A stretch of DNA of 64,000 nt from the NCBI RefSeq assembly GCF_003060885.1, contig NZ_QAIG01000001.1, positions 73,694 through 137,693 on the forward strand, in the 5' to 3' direction. The translations under genes and the position numbers were made by a program. This document shows, piece after piece, positions 19,075 to 28,190 of the stretch. The stretch's first letter is position 1; each line of letters begins with the position of its first letter. Below the pieces are notes generated by a model, which had not been told where the DNA came from, did not search any database, and saw only the letters and a program-made list of their open reading frames with translations. The stretch is from Pseudomonas sp. HMWF032 (lineage in GTDB: Bacteria > Pseudomonadota > Gammaproteobacteria > Pseudomonadales > Pseudomonadaceae).

Positions 19075-19872
19075 ACGACGCGCGACATAGACGTCGATCA
19101 GGTAGCGGGCAATTGAGCGCGGAGCTGGCAGAGGCGGCAGGTCATGGACACTGAACCAGCGCGCATCCTCGATTTCATCCACCTGCATGACAATCTCGCC
19201 CGACGCGTATTCGGCATGAAACCCCAGCATCAGTGAATGCGGAAACGGCCAGCCTTGGCTACCCAGGTACTGCAGGTTGCAGATCTCCACACCGACCTCT
19301 TCGCGCACCTCGCGCGCCACGCAGTGCTCCACCGATTCGCTCGGCTCAACAAAACCCGCAAGCGTGCTGTACACCCCGGCCACGAAACGTGGCGAACGAG
19401 CCAGAAGAATTTCATCGCCGCGGGTAACCAAGACGATCATGCTCGGCGACAGGCGCGGATAATGTTGCTGTTCGCAACCCGCACAGCGCATGGCCCGCTC
19501 ACCAGGCACCTGTTGCATCGCGGCACCGCAATGCCCACAGAAGCGGTGCTGCGCAGCCCAGGTGGAGGTTTGCGCGGCGTAACTGAGCAAACGGAAGGTG
19601 TCGCTATCATCGCCCTGCAGCATGAATTGGCGCAGGCCTTGCCAGAGGAAACCCGGCATGTCATGTAACTGCTGCAGTTCAAGCAGATAGACAGCATCGC
19701 CCTTGAAATAACCCAGGCCATGCTCGGCGACCACCGATAAGTCCTGTTTTTTCAACCACTCGCGCGGAAACAATACGCCATTGCTGTCTGCCAGAAAGTG
19801 CTGCTGACAATGTACCAGCGCCCAGCCGCCCGGCTGCTGACAATCAAGCACCTTGGGTTGCCAAGGGAGCAT
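19042..19872 (-). CDS. nudC: NudC, NADH pyrophosphatase / NAD-RNA decapping Nudix enzyme
   Basis: This 276-residue cytosolic Nudix hydrolase cleaves NAD(H) to NMN(H) and AMP and removes NAD caps from RNA. A zinc ribbon (CGHCGAAM and [11 protein letters not shown]) precedes the Nudix box [22 protein letters not shown]. The family motif SQPWPFPxS is present as SQGWPFPHS, with Gly for Pro. GGAGG lies seven bases before the ATG at 19872; the TTG two codons upstream is less likely. It begins two bases after the fimL stop, so the genes are co-transcribed, and its 3' end overlaps the convergent permease gene by 33 bp. Confidence 0.95.
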   Translation of the reverse strand: MLPWQPKVLDCQQPGGWALVHCQQHFLADSNGVLFPREWLKKQDLSVVAEHGLGYFKGDAVYLLELQQLHDMPGFLWQGLRQFMLQGDDSDTFRLLSYAAQTSTWAAQHRFCGHCGAAMQQVPGERAMRCAGCEQQHYPRLSPSMIVLVTRGDEILLARSPRFVAGVYSTLAGFVEPSESVEHCVAREVREEVGVEICNLQYLGSQGWPFPHSLMLGFHAEYASGEIVMQVDEIEDARWFSVHDLPPLPAPRSIARYLIDVYVARRLGLPEPVLPG

Positions 19873-19874
19873 GT

Positions 19875-21554
19875 TCAAACCTCCAACGACATGCCCAGCG
19901 CGCGCACGCTCTCGGCTGCAAGATCAAGCACGCTCGGCTGAGTTTCCGGCCTCAGCACAGCGCCGCCCTCGAGGTAGTACTCAAGGCTGCTCAGGGCATC
20001 GGCCAGGGTTTCCAACATCTGTTCGGCCGGCATTTGCTGGGCATCGAACATCTGCGTCTGGATGTAATCTGCACAGGCACCCACCAACCCTGCCGCACGC
20101 TCCTGCCCAAGGAACCATAAGCCGCCACGCACAGCTTGAAGACTGAACGGTACATTGGACAGGTGCATGCGTTCGCCGCCTGACTCCAAGTATGCCGTGA
20201 TTGCCCGCTTAGCCAAAGCTAGGCCTGCCTGAGCTTCATCCACCACAACAATCCGCGCCTCGGTGAGTTGGTGCAGGGCAAAGGACTCTGCCTCATCACC
20301 TGGTTGCACCTGTGCAGGACGCGCATCACGATGCTCACCACGCTCCAGGCTGGCGACCATACCTTCGACATACAGCACGGCATCCGCCAGTCTGTGCAGC
20401 TCCTGGGCGTGCGGCGGGGACGCCTCACTCCAGCTGGCCACAGTTTGCAACTGCGCACCGAGCGCATTGCCCGCTGAGCTGAGCCCCACCATACCGAGGG
20501 TTTTGCTTAATTTGCCGAGCAGCGCATGCAAGCTAACAAGGCTTTCGCCTTGCAACGTGCCGCGCTCGATCAGGTCAAGCATATCCTTGACACTATTGAG
20601 CTCTTCGCGGATAGCCGAACTCAGCGAGCGCATAACCGCCTGCCCCGGGCCGGCGAGACGCTGGTATTCCTCTTCCAACATGTGGTCGGTAAATGGCAGC
20701 GGCATCAACCCGAATACGTCACTCAAGGTTGTCGCCAATGGACCGCGGGTATCAGCCAATGCCACCAGATACAGCAACTCTTTAAGCAGGTTACGCGGCG
20801 CTTCGTATTGGCCATTGATCAACAACTGCTTAAGTTCGCGATCAATCCGCGAGAACAGCTGCTTGCGCGACTTGCGTGGCAGCAGTTGTCCATCAACCTG
20901 CGCTTCAACTGCTGCGCAACCCACCCAACACAAACGACCGCGCGGCTCATTGGCGAACAGGCTGTCGAGGCGAGTCAATGCACGCCCCATCAGTTTGAGA
21001 CTGGCCTGAGGATTCTGCTCACGAAGGAAACCGAGCAGACCAACCTGATACATGTGACGCAGACGACGGCCTTCCCCTTCGCGCGCTGCGCCATCAATCG
21101 AGGCAGGCGCCGTGCGTGGCCGGGCATGGTCGAGACGCACGCTGAAAAAGAAGCTTTCCGGCAAGGCAGGCTGACCGCCCGCTTGACGTAGATCATTGAT
21201 GGCCGGCAGCAGCAGTTCCGGCATTTCCTGACGATGTGCCTCGACGTTTTCCAGGTAGCGGCGCAACACGTGCAGCGCATTGCTCAGGGCAGACAACTGG
21301 ACGTCGCGTTCCTCACCGGCACCGGCTGGGATATCGGTGGCTTGATCGAGTACTTCCTGCGCCAGCAGTTCGGCACCGGCCAGCTCGATCAGGTTCAGCG
21401 TGCCGCGCACTTGATGCAGGCTTTCCACCGCCTGCTGCAGCAGGCTGCCGTTGTTGCGATCGGCAATGAATTGCTCAAGGCTCGACTCGGCCTCTTCCAT
21501 GGTGGTGAACAGTTCATCGCGCACCAGATTAAGCGACGTGGCTCCGGAAACCAT
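19875..21554 (-). CDS. fimL: FimL, ChpA-related twitching-motility/cAMP regulator
   Basis: The ~559-residue protein resembles the N-terminal domain of the chemosensory kinase ChpA, with HPt-like helical bundles ([37 protein letters not shown]) but no kinase or receiver domain. In P. aeruginosa FimL acts with the Pil-Chp system and FimV to raise cAMP through CyaB, affecting type IV pili and Vfr. The call rests on this resemblance plus linkage to nudC and the crotonase gene, as remembered for PA1822. Start ambiguity: GGAGG lies five bases before a TTG at 21560 and eleven before the ATG at 21554. nudC follows immediately. Confidence 0.82.
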   Translation of the reverse strand: MVSGATSLNLVRDELFTTMEEAESSLEQFIADRNNGSLLQQAVESLHQVRGTLNLIELAGAELLAQEVLDQATDIPAGAGEERDVQLSALSNALHVLRRYLENVEAHRQEMPELLLPAINDLRQAGGQPALPESFFFSVRLDHARPRTAPASIDGAAREGEGRRLRHMYQVGLLGFLREQNPQASLKLMGRALTRLDSLFANEPRGRLCWVGCAAVEAQVDGQLLPRKSRKQLFSRIDRELKQLLINGQYEAPRNLLKELLYLVALADTRGPLATTLSDVFGLMPLPFTDHMLEEEYQRLAGPGQAVMRSLSSAIREELNSVKDMLDLIERGTLQGESLVSLHALLGKLSKTLGMVGLSSAGNALGAQLQTVASWSEASPPHAQELHRLADAVLYVEGMVASLERGEHRDARPAQVQPGDEAESFALHQLTEARIVVVDEAQAGLALAKRAITAYLESGGERMHLSNVPFSLQAVRGGLWFLGQERAAGLVGACADYIQTQMFDAQQMPAEQMLETLADALSSLEYYLEGGAVLRPETQPSVLDLAAESVRALGMSLEV

Positions 21555-21604
21555 GGGCAATTACGCCTCCCGCGCCTGAATGAAAAATAACTGTAAGGGC
21601 CGCA

Positions 21605-22426
21605 TCAATCAGCGAACTCCGGTTTCTGCTTGCTCATGTGCGCCGTCATGGCCACACGCAGGTCGGCCGACTGCAGCATGGCCGCGTTCCAAGTGGCGAT
21701 GTATTCGAGGCCATCGTCGACACGGTGGTCGCGCATGTAGCGAATCATTTCCTTGGTACCACGGATGGCCACTGGCGACTTGCTGGCGATCTCGCGGGCA
21801 ATGCCCATCACACCATCAAGCAAAGCATCAGCGTCAGCATAAGTACGGTTGACCAGGCCGATGCTGCGCGCCTCCTCACCGTTGATGGTGCGCCCGGTAA
21901 AGGCCAGTTCGCGCATCATGCCGTCGCCGATGATGCGTGGCAGGCGCTGTAACGTACCAACGTCGGCGGCCATACCGATGTCGATTTCCTTGATCGAAAA
22001 CTGCGCATCAACCGTCGAATAGCGCATGTCGCAGGCCGATACCAGGTCAATGGCGCCGCCCAGGCAGTAACCCTGAATAGCCGCCAGGACTGGTTTGCGG
22101 CAGTTGTCCACGGCATTGAATGAGGCCTGCAGTTCGAGAATCTTGCGCCGCAGTTTTTCGGCATTACGGCCGACATCCGAGCCCAACTGACTACCGACCG
22201 AGGCCAGCATCATCAGGTCGATGCCTGAGGAGAAGTGTTTACCGGCACCGGAGATCACCACCGCACGCACTTCATCGGTGTCATCGATCCAGCGGAAAAT
22301 CTCGATGATCTCGCGCCAGAAGTCCGCGTTCATCGCATTGACCTTTTCCGGGCGATTGATCACCACATGGGCGACCTTATCTGCCAACACGACATTAAAG
22401 GCTTTGTAGTCGGACACGGCAGTCAT
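21605..22426 (-). CDS. Crotonase, delta3,5-delta2,4-dienoyl-CoA isomerase-like
   Basis: This 273-residue enoyl-CoA hydratase/isomerase family protein has the oxyanion-hole segments HFSSGIDLMML and IQGYCLGGAIDLVSA, followed by KEIDIGMAADVGTLQRLP. The acidic trio Asp127, Glu147 and Asp155 has the same spacing (20 and 8) as the catalytic residues of mammalian dienoyl-CoA isomerase, so isomerisation of 3,5-dienoyl-CoA to 2,4-dienoyl-CoA in beta-oxidation of unsaturated fatty acids is likely. GAGG abuts the ATG with no spacer, while a GTG three codons downstream (22417) would have a nine-base spacer and may be the real start. Confidence 0.88.
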   Translation of the reverse strand: MTAVSDYKAFNVVLADKVAHVVINRPEKVNAMNADFWREIIEIFRWIDDTDEVRAVVISGAGKHFSSGIDLMMLASVGSQLGSDVGRNAEKLRRKILELQASFNAVDNCRKPVLAAIQGYCLGGAIDLVSACDMRYSTVDAQFSIKEIDIGMAADVGTLQRLPRIIGDGMMRELAFTGRTINGEEARSIGLVNRTYADADALLDGVMGIAREIASKSPVAIRGTKEMIRYMRDHRVDDGLEYIATWNAAMLQSADLRVAMTAHMSKQKPEFAD

Positions 22427-22609
22427 CCTCAGCAGGGGCGCAAGCGCAAGATGGAAATTTTCTTATGGTAAAAATCGAGCAACTATAACAACCAACCGAC
22501 AAATGTCGATGCTGGCCACTGTGACGCAGGGCACGTCATTAAAGTTAAGCTCAATTTTTACCTATCGGCGATAAGCGCTTGATCTACAGAGGTAAGCCGC
22601 ACAGCACAA

Positions 22610-22638
22610 CCAGCCTGCCGCTTAACGCGGCAGGCTGG
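22610..22638 (-). terminator. Probable terminator after ldcA
   Basis: A perfect 11-bp stem CCAGCCTGCCG/CGGCAGGCTGG with a 7-base loop stands 8 bp past the ldcA stop. The minus-strand tail is TTGTGCTGT, only modestly U-rich, so efficiency is uncertain. Confidence 0.6.
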
Positions 22639-22645
22639 TCAAGTG

Positions 22646-24904
22646 TCAGGCCTTAATGCAGTCGACGGTATAAGCCCCATCCTCACGCTGCAGACCGTGC
22701 ACATCGGCATCGAAACCGGGGAAGCTGCGGTCGAACGTACGGGCAAACGCCAGGTAATCGATGATCGAACGGGTCTGCGCGGTAAACCGCTCACCGGGCA
22801 TGATGAGCGGGATTCCTGGCGGATAAGGCACCAGCATCACCGCAGCAATGCGCCCCTCCAACTGCTCGATTGGCACCGCCTCGACTTCACCACGCACCAG
22901 TTGGTTATAAGCATCGGCGGGCTTGATCGCCACCTCTGGCAGCACCGTGTACATGCGTTTGAGGGCCTTGGCAGTGGCGTTTTCGCGGTAGCAGGCATGC
23001 AGTGCATCGCACAGATCACGCAGGCCCATGTCCTGATAGAAGGTCTTGCCGGCCTGAGCAATCGACGGCAGCACATCACTCAACGGCAAGTTGGCGTCAT
23101 AGCTGCGTTTGAACTCCAGCAATTCGGTCAGCAGCGTGCTCCACTTGCCCTTGGTAATACCCATAGAGAACAGCACCAGGAAGGAGTACAGCCCGGTCTT
23201 CTCTACCACCAGGCCGCGCTCCCAGAGGAACTTGCTGACCACCGCCGCCGGTATGCCACGCGCATCCAGCTTGCCGTCTGCAGTTAAGCCCGGCGTCACC
23301 AGGGTCACCTTGATCGGGTCGAGCAGCACATAGTCTTCGGCCACCTCACCAAAACCGTGCCAGTCGGCTTGCGGTTGCAGCAGCCAATCCTGGGTGGCCA
23401 CATCATCGGTGCCTTCGGCCTTGGCCGGCTGCCAGATGCTGAACCACCAGTCATCGGCACTGAGGTTTTGCCGCAGATTGGCCAGGGCACGGCGGAAACT
23501 CAGGGCTTCATCAAAGGTTTCCTGGATCAGTGAGCGCCCGGCCGGGCCTTCCATCATCGCCGAGGCCACATCCAGTGAAGCGATGATGCCGTACTGCGGT
23601 GAGGTGGAGATGTGCATCATGAAGGCTTCGTTAAAGCGATCCCGATCCAGCTGACGCTTGCCACCGTCCTGCACATGGATCATCGAAGCCTGACTGAACG
23701 CGGCCAACAGCTTGTGAGTGGAATGGGTGGTGAACACCAGTGGCGTGTCTTCGCTGCGCGCGGTGCCCATGCCGTAACGCCCGCAGTAAAACTCATGAAA
23801 TGCCGCATAGGCGTACCAGGCCTCATCGAAATGCAGCACCTCGACGCTGTTGCCCAGGGTCTGTTTGATCAGCTCGGCGTTGTAACAGAGGCCGTCGTAG
23901 GTCGAATTGGTCACCACCACCAGCTTGACCATCGCGCCACTGCTACTTGGCACACGGCCGCGCGCCAGCGGGCTGGCATCGATCTTCGCCTGAATCGACT
24001 CACGACTGAATTCGCTCAGCGGAATCGGACCAATGATGCCCAGCTCGTTACGCTCCGGGCACAGATAGAGCGGAATCGCCCCAGTCATGATGATCGAATG
24101 CAGGATCGACTTGTGGCAGTTGCGATCCACCAGCACCAGGTCGTCGCGGCCGACCATGGAGTGCCAGACAATCTTGTTCGCCGTCGAGGTGCCGTTGATC
24201 ACGAAGTAGGTGTGATCGGCACCGAAATTGCGCGCCGCGCGAGCTTCGGCCTCAGCAAGCGGGCCCGTGTGATCAAGCAGCGAACCCAGCTCCGGCACCG
24301 ATACCGAGAGATCAGAACGCAGGGTGTTCTCGCCGAAAAACTGGTGAAACGCCTGCCCCACCGGGCTTTTGCGATAAGCCACACCGCCACCATGGCCGGG
24401 CGTGTGCCAGGAATAGTTGGACTGCGCAGTGTGCTGCACCAGCGCCTTGAAGAACGGCGGCAACAGGCAATCCAGGTAATTGCGCGCGGCGCGAGCCACT
24501 TGGCGGGCCAGAAATGGCACGGTGTCTTCGAACAGATAGAGAATGCCGCGCAGCTGATTGAGATCGACCATGGCCTCGGCCGGCGCGTTTTCGATGGTTA
24601 CCTGCTCGCCCAAGGCAAAAATCGGCAGTTGTGGCGCACGGCGGCGAGCGATGCGAATCAGCTCGACCATGTCCTGCAACAGGGTCTTGTTCTCCCCTGC
24701 ACCTTCGGCGGCGACCAGAATGCAGGCCAAACCATGGTGCGTGGAGGCCACGATGCGCCCCTCGGCGGAGCTGGCGGTAGAAAGGATACTGAAACCGTCC
24801 TGCTCCAGTTCTTGGGCGATGGCGCGTACCCGGTCACCGGCCACGGTATCGGCCTTGATGTCGCGGTGCACGATCAGGACGGGGAACTTGAGGTCTTTAT
24901 ACAT
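22646..24904 (-). CDS. ldcA: LdcA, PLP-dependent lysine decarboxylase (Orn/Lys/Arg family)
   Basis: This 752-residue group III amino-acid decarboxylase has an N-terminal wing domain with receiver-like fold (FPVLIVHRDIKAD), a PLP-binding core with SWHTPGHGGG, VLHFDEAWYAY and the Schiff-base Lys398 in TTHSTHKLLAAFSQ, and a large C-terminal domain with PYPPGIPLIMPGE. In P. aeruginosa the orthologue at this position is LdcA, making cadaverine from lysine in lysine catabolism; sequence alone does not fully exclude ornithine or arginine. It appears monocistronic. The 172 bp up to dnaQ hold no visible gene. Confidence 0.9.
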   Translation of the reverse strand: MYKDLKFPVLIVHRDIKADTVAGDRVRAIAQELEQDGFSILSTASSAEGRIVASTHHGLACILVAAEGAGENKTLLQDMVELIRIARRRAPQLPIFALGEQVTIENAPAEAMVDLNQLRGILYLFEDTVPFLARQVARAARNYLDCLLPPFFKALVQHTAQSNYSWHTPGHGGGVAYRKSPVGQAFHQFFGENTLRSDLSVSVPELGSLLDHTGPLAEAEARAARNFGADHTYFVINGTSTANKIVWHSMVGRDDLVLVDRNCHKSILHSIIMTGAIPLYLCPERNELGIIGPIPLSEFSRESIQAKIDASPLARGRVPSSSGAMVKLVVVTNSTYDGLCYNAELIKQTLGNSVEVLHFDEAWYAYAAFHEFYCGRYGMGTARSEDTPLVFTTHSTHKLLAAFSQASMIHVQDGGKRQLDRDRFNEAFMMHISTSPQYGIIASLDVASAMMEGPAGRSLIQETFDEALSFRRALANLRQNLSADDWWFSIWQPAKAEGTDDVATQDWLLQPQADWHGFGEVAEDYVLLDPIKVTLVTPGLTADGKLDARGIPAAVVSKFLWERGLVVEKTGLYSFLVLFSMGITKGKWSTLLTELLEFKRSYDANLPLSDVLPSIAQAGKTFYQDMGLRDLCDALHACYRENATAKALKRMYTVLPEVAIKPADAYNQLVRGEVEAVPIEQLEGRIAAVMLVPYPPGIPLIMPGERFTAQTRSIIDYLAFARTFDRSFPGFDADVHGLQREDGAYTVDCIKA

Positions 24905-25077
24905 TGTGGCGTCCCTGAGTGTGACAGGCTGAGCCTGCCTATCTCATCAGGGTAGAGGCTGGCTCCGCCAGGCGGAACCCCCTCTGCGTGACGCTGTACG
25001 AAAAGGTCGCGAGTGGATAACTCAACACTCGCTAGAGCCGTTCACCTACAGGCTAACGGCAACCGCCTGGCGGCCGA

Positions 25078-25821
25078 TCAGGCCTCCACCTTGGGCTGCT
25101 CAAGCTGAACCCAGAGTGGCGGAGCACCGGCCGACTTCTCGATGATTGCCAAACGCGCCAAATGGGCATTCAACTCGTCGTCACTGGCGCGGATCACCCG
25201 TGTGCGAGGCCGCTCAGCCGACAACCGACGAATTGCACTGGGCTGCTGACGGCCATTGCTGTCACCTTCCGAGCCGTCACCAGCGAGGGACAAGTTGGTC
25301 TGTCCGCCGGTCATGGTCAGGTAGACGTCAGCGAGAATCTCGGCGTCGAGCAAGGCCCCGTGCAGATCACGACCAGAGTTGTCGACACCATAGCGTTTGC
25401 ACAGGGCGTCGAGGTTGTTGCGCTGCCCCGGATGGCGCTCGCGGGCCATCATCAGGGTGTCGAGGATCGAGCAGTGCTCACTGATATCAGCGCGGTCGTC
25501 CTGCTTGACCAGGGCAAATTCGTTGTTGATAAAGCCAACGTCGAACGCCGCGTTGTGGATGATCAGCTGCGCGCCCTTGATGAACTCGAAGAACTCATCG
25601 GCGACGTCCTTGAAGCGCGGCTTGTCTTTGACAAAGTCGTTGGTGATGCCGTGCACCGCAATCGCGCCTTCGTCGATTTCGCGATCAGGCTGTAGGTAAA
25701 CGTGAAAGTGCCGCCCGGTCAGACGCCGGCCGATCAGTTCAACACAGCCGATTTCGATAATCCGATGGCCATCAGCCACCGGCATACCCGTGGTTTCTGT
25801 ATCGAGCACCACACTACGCAT
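25078..25821 (-). CDS. dnaQ: DnaQ, DNA polymerase III epsilon proofreading subunit
   Basis: This 247-residue DEDDh 3'-5' exonuclease provides proofreading for the replicative polymerase. Exo I is LDTETTG (Asp7, Glu9), Exo [13 protein letters not shown] (Asp94) and Exo [18 protein letters not shown] (His154, Asp159). The C-terminal region after a low-complexity linker ([15 protein letters not shown]) carries the segment that binds the alpha subunit. It overlaps the end of rnhA by 8 bp on the same strand, the usual arrangement in gammaproteobacteria, where the two genes more often diverge in enterics. Confidence 0.96.
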   Translation of the reverse strand: MRSVVLDTETTGMPVADGHRIIEIGCVELIGRRLTGRHFHVYLQPDREIDEGAIAVHGITNDFVKDKPRFKDVADEFFEFIKGAQLIIHNAAFDVGFINNEFALVKQDDRADISEHCSILDTLMMARERHPGQRNNLDALCKRYGVDNSGRDLHGALLDAEILADVYLTMTGGQTNLSLAGDGSEGDSNGRQQPSAIRRLSAERPRTRVIRASDDELNAHLARLAIIEKSAGAPPLWVQLEQPKVEA

Positions 25822-26266
25822 GCTTCAACCCTCTTACTTCATCAACACCGCGGTTGGCCAACTGGTCAGCGCGCTCGTTACCTGGATGGCCGGTATGGCC
25901 GCGTACCCACTGCCACGTCACTTGATGACGATTGACCTGCTCATCCAGCGCCTGCCAAAGATCGGCATTCTTTACCGGCTCCTTGGCGGCGGTCTTCCAG
26001 CCGCGTTTCTTCCAGTTCGGCATCCACTCCTGAATGCCCTTCATCACATACTGTGAGTCGGTAACCAGGCGCACCGAACAGGGCCGCGTCAGTGCGATCA
26101 AGGCGCAGATTGCCGCCATGAGCTCCATGCGGTTATTGGTGGTATTGGGCTCACCGCCCCACAGTTCCTTCTCCACACCCTTGCAAATCAGTAACGCTCC
26201 CCAGCCACCCACGCCAGGATTACCTTTGCAGGCGCCGTCGGTGTAGATCTCGACCTGTTCACTCAT
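25814..26266 (-). CDS. rnhA: RnhA, ribonuclease HI
   Basis: This 150-residue enzyme degrades RNA in RNA-DNA hybrids. All four metal-binding acidic residues are present: Asp10 in [12 protein letters not shown], Glu47 in NRMELMAA, Asp69 in LVTDSQYV and Asp133 in NERADQLA, along with His123 in [10 protein letters not shown] and the basic handle region WKKRGWK. It lies between the methyltransferase gene (53-bp gap) and dnaQ (8-bp overlap), so the three genes probably form one operon. Confidence 0.97.
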   Translation of the reverse strand: MSEQVEIYTDGACKGNPGVGGWGALLICKGVEKELWGGEPNTTNNRMELMAAICALIALTRPCSVRLVTDSQYVMKGIQEWMPNWKKRGWKTAAKEPVKNADLWQALDEQVNRHQVTWQWVRGHTGHPGNERADQLANRGVDEVRGLKHA

Positions 26267-26319
26267 CTATCTGCAATCTCTCGCTCAATTAGTCCGGCCG
26301 GTTCTACTGCCTATGCCAG

Positions 26320-27081
26320 CTACTTCTGCGGTGTTTCACGCCGGCTGACCTTGGCCACCGGCATCGGCAACAGCTTGCCCACCGATTGCCGGCTGGGTTG
26401 GCGCAACGGTCGCAGCCCCACCACCAGCTTGCGGGCCACCAGCACGTAAAAACCGCCACCAGGTGGCTGCCAGGCCGCCCCAATGCGCTCCAGCGCAACC
26501 AGGCGTGCTTGCCAGGCCGGCGCAGAAAGCGGCGGACGATAGCACCCGAAGCGGCGTTTCTCCAGCGCGAAGCCCAGCAGGTGCAACCAGTCGCTGACCC
26601 GACTAGGCGCAATACATCGGGCCAGACGGAACGCGTCGCGAGAAAAAAGATGGCGTACACCCCAGCTACTCATCGGGTTTATCCCGACGATCAGCAGATG
26701 ACCGCCTGGCCGCACGCTACGCGCTGCCTCACGAAGCAGGCCATGGGGCGACAGGCTGAAATCCAGACCATGCTGCACCACCACCACATCCGCAGCATGC
26801 TCGGTGAGCGGCCAGGATTGTTCCTCACAGACAATCTCCACCCCCTTGAATGGCGCGCCCAGGCGCACGCTGCGCTGAATTTGCCGAGCATTCGGCGGCG
26901 TGTCTGCAGCAGGGCCGTAATGCACCAGGTACCCGCCAAAAAAACGCGCCAGCTCTTCCTCCAGCAACTGCCGCTCCTGCTCTAACAACAACTGCCCGAG
27001 CGGGCCGCTCAGCCAGGTGCGCGCGGAACCAATCAGGTCGAGCCATTCACGGTCTGCATGGGCAAAAGGGTGATCGGACAT
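26320..27081 (-). CDS. Class I SAM-dependent methyltransferase
   Basis: This 253-residue protein shows features of the methyltransferase-11 group: a central DVVVVQHGLDFSLSPHGLLR corresponds to motif II/post-I, preceding RSVRPGGHLLIVGINPMSSW (motif III). The glycine-rich SAM loop is degenerate compared with typical members, because the N-terminal part (FFGGYLVHYGPAADTP) is followed by an unusual segment. The gene is upstream of rnhA and dnaQ in the same direction, an arrangement I recall for PA1814. The substrate is unknown. The C-terminus is basic (PVAKVSRRETPQK). Confidence 0.82.
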   Translation of the reverse strand: MSDHPFAHADREWLDLIGSARTWLSGPLGQLLLEQERQLLEEELARFFGGYLVHYGPAADTPPNARQIQRSVRLGAPFKGVEIVCEEQSWPLTEHAADVVVVQHGLDFSLSPHGLLREAARSVRPGGHLLIVGINPMSSWGVRHLFSRDAFRLARCIAPSRVSDWLHLLGFALEKRRFGCYRPPLSAPAWQARLVALERIGAAWQPPGGGFYVLVARKLVVGLRPLRQPSRQSVGKLLPMPVAKVSRRETPQK

Positions 27082-27122
27082 AAGGGGCTACTCCCGTAAT
27101 ATTCACGACCGAGCGGGGACTT

Positions 27123-27253
27123 AGAACCTACTCACGATCTCGCGAGCTAGAGCCATGCAAGGCATAAAGAGGCGAGGAAGCGGAGTGTACTTTTGTACAT
27201 GAGCATTCCGAGCCTGTTTTTAACGCAGCAGGGCCGACGCGCAGCAGATCGTG
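27123..27253 (+). repeat. MITE-like dispersed repeat, fullest copy
   Basis: The element of about 130 bp starts AGAACCTACTCACGATCT and ends GCAGCAGATCGTG, so CACGATCT (27133-27140) and AGATCGTG (27246-27253) form 8-bp terminal inverted repeats. Internally it holds GCTAGAGCCA, AAGCGGAGT, a GTAC-TTTT-GTAC centre and AACGCAGCAGGGCCGAC. Partial relatives occur at 9068-9131 and 15481-15580. It lies in the divergent gap between the methyltransferase gene and gloB and carries no protein-coding frame. Confidence 0.65.
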
Positions 27254-27318
27254 CGGCGTAGCCAGCACCGCCATTGCGCCCTAAGATGCACCTTTGTGTT
27301 CTGCTTAGCGACCCGCTG

Positions 27319-28092
27319 ATGATAAAAATCGACGCCCTGCCTGCATTCTCCGACAACTATATATGGCTGCTGCAAGACCAGGAGCAGCGTCGCTGCGCGG
27401 TGGTTGACCCGGGTGACGCTGCGCCAGTCGAAGCCTGGCTGGCGGCCAATCCCGGCTGGCAGTTGAGCGACATTCTGATCACCCACCATCATTTCGACCA
27501 CGTCGGCGGTATTGAACGGCTAAAGGCGGCAACCGGTGCCCGGGTATTGTGTCCGGCCAATGAAAAGATTCCAGGACGTGACCTGGGGTTGTACGACAGC
27601 GACCAGGTTGACGTGCTGGGCCAGCGATTCGATATATATGAAGTGCCGGGGCACACACTCGGACATATCGCCTATATCCAGCCCGAGCAGCACTGGCTGT
27701 TCTGTGGCGACACGCTGTTTGCTGGCGGCTGTGGTCGCCTGTTCGAAGGCAGCCCCGAGCAGATGCACACCTCGCTCAGCCGCCTGGCCGCCCTCCCCGG
27801 ACAGACACAGGTGTATTGCACCCATGAATACACCCTGAGCAACCTGCGCTTTGCAGCGGCTGTTGAACCGGATAATCCGCAAGTCCAGCAGCGTCTGGCG
27901 CAAGTCGGCCAATGGCGCGAGGACGGACAAATCAGCCTGCCATCATCCATTGCACTCGAACGTGCGACCAATCCATTTTTGCGCTGCCACGAACCGGCTG
28001 TCATCACCATAGCGGCCCAACGAGAAGCTGCGGCAAACCTGACGCCGACACAGGTGTTCGCCGCCTTAAGGGCCTGGAAGGATCATTTCTAA
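27319..28092 (+). CDS. gloB: GloB, hydroxyacylglutathione hydrolase (glyoxalase II)
   Basis: This 257-residue metallo-beta-lactamase-fold enzyme hydrolyses S-D-lactoylglutathione to lactate and glutathione in methylglyoxal detoxification. The binuclear metal motif [10 protein letters not shown] (residues 55-63) and the other ligands in [28 protein letters not shown] and [10 protein letters not shown] are all present, as is the C-terminal glutathione-binding domain with [11 protein letters not shown] at 27319 gives the family N-terminus [18 protein letters not shown]; the upstream in-frame start is unsupported. mltD follows 98 bp downstream. Confidence 0.96.
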   Translation: MIKIDALPAFSDNYIWLLQDQEQRRCAVVDPGDAAPVEAWLAANPGWQLSDILITHHHFDHVGGIERLKAATGARVLCPANEKIPGRDLGLYDSDQVDVLGQRFDIYEVPGHTLGHIAYIQPEQHWLFCGDTLFAGGCGRLFEGSPEQMHTSLSRLAALPGQTQVYCTHEYTLSNLRFAAAVEPDNPQVQQRLAQVGQWREDGQISLPSSIALERATNPFLRCHEPAVITIAAQREAAANLTPTQVFAALRAWKDHF

Positions 28093-28190
28093 ACCTCGAC
28101 AGCCCCACAAAAGACTGGTTAAAACTTGACCAAGCGCAGGCTGCTTCCTAGAATCCCCCGAACTTTTTGCCGGGATATACACCGCCGCCA

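Noticed and set aside
23612..24955. A 447-codon plus-strand open frame
   Set aside because: It is antisense to ldcA; the composition is typical of a shadow frame and no motif is visible.
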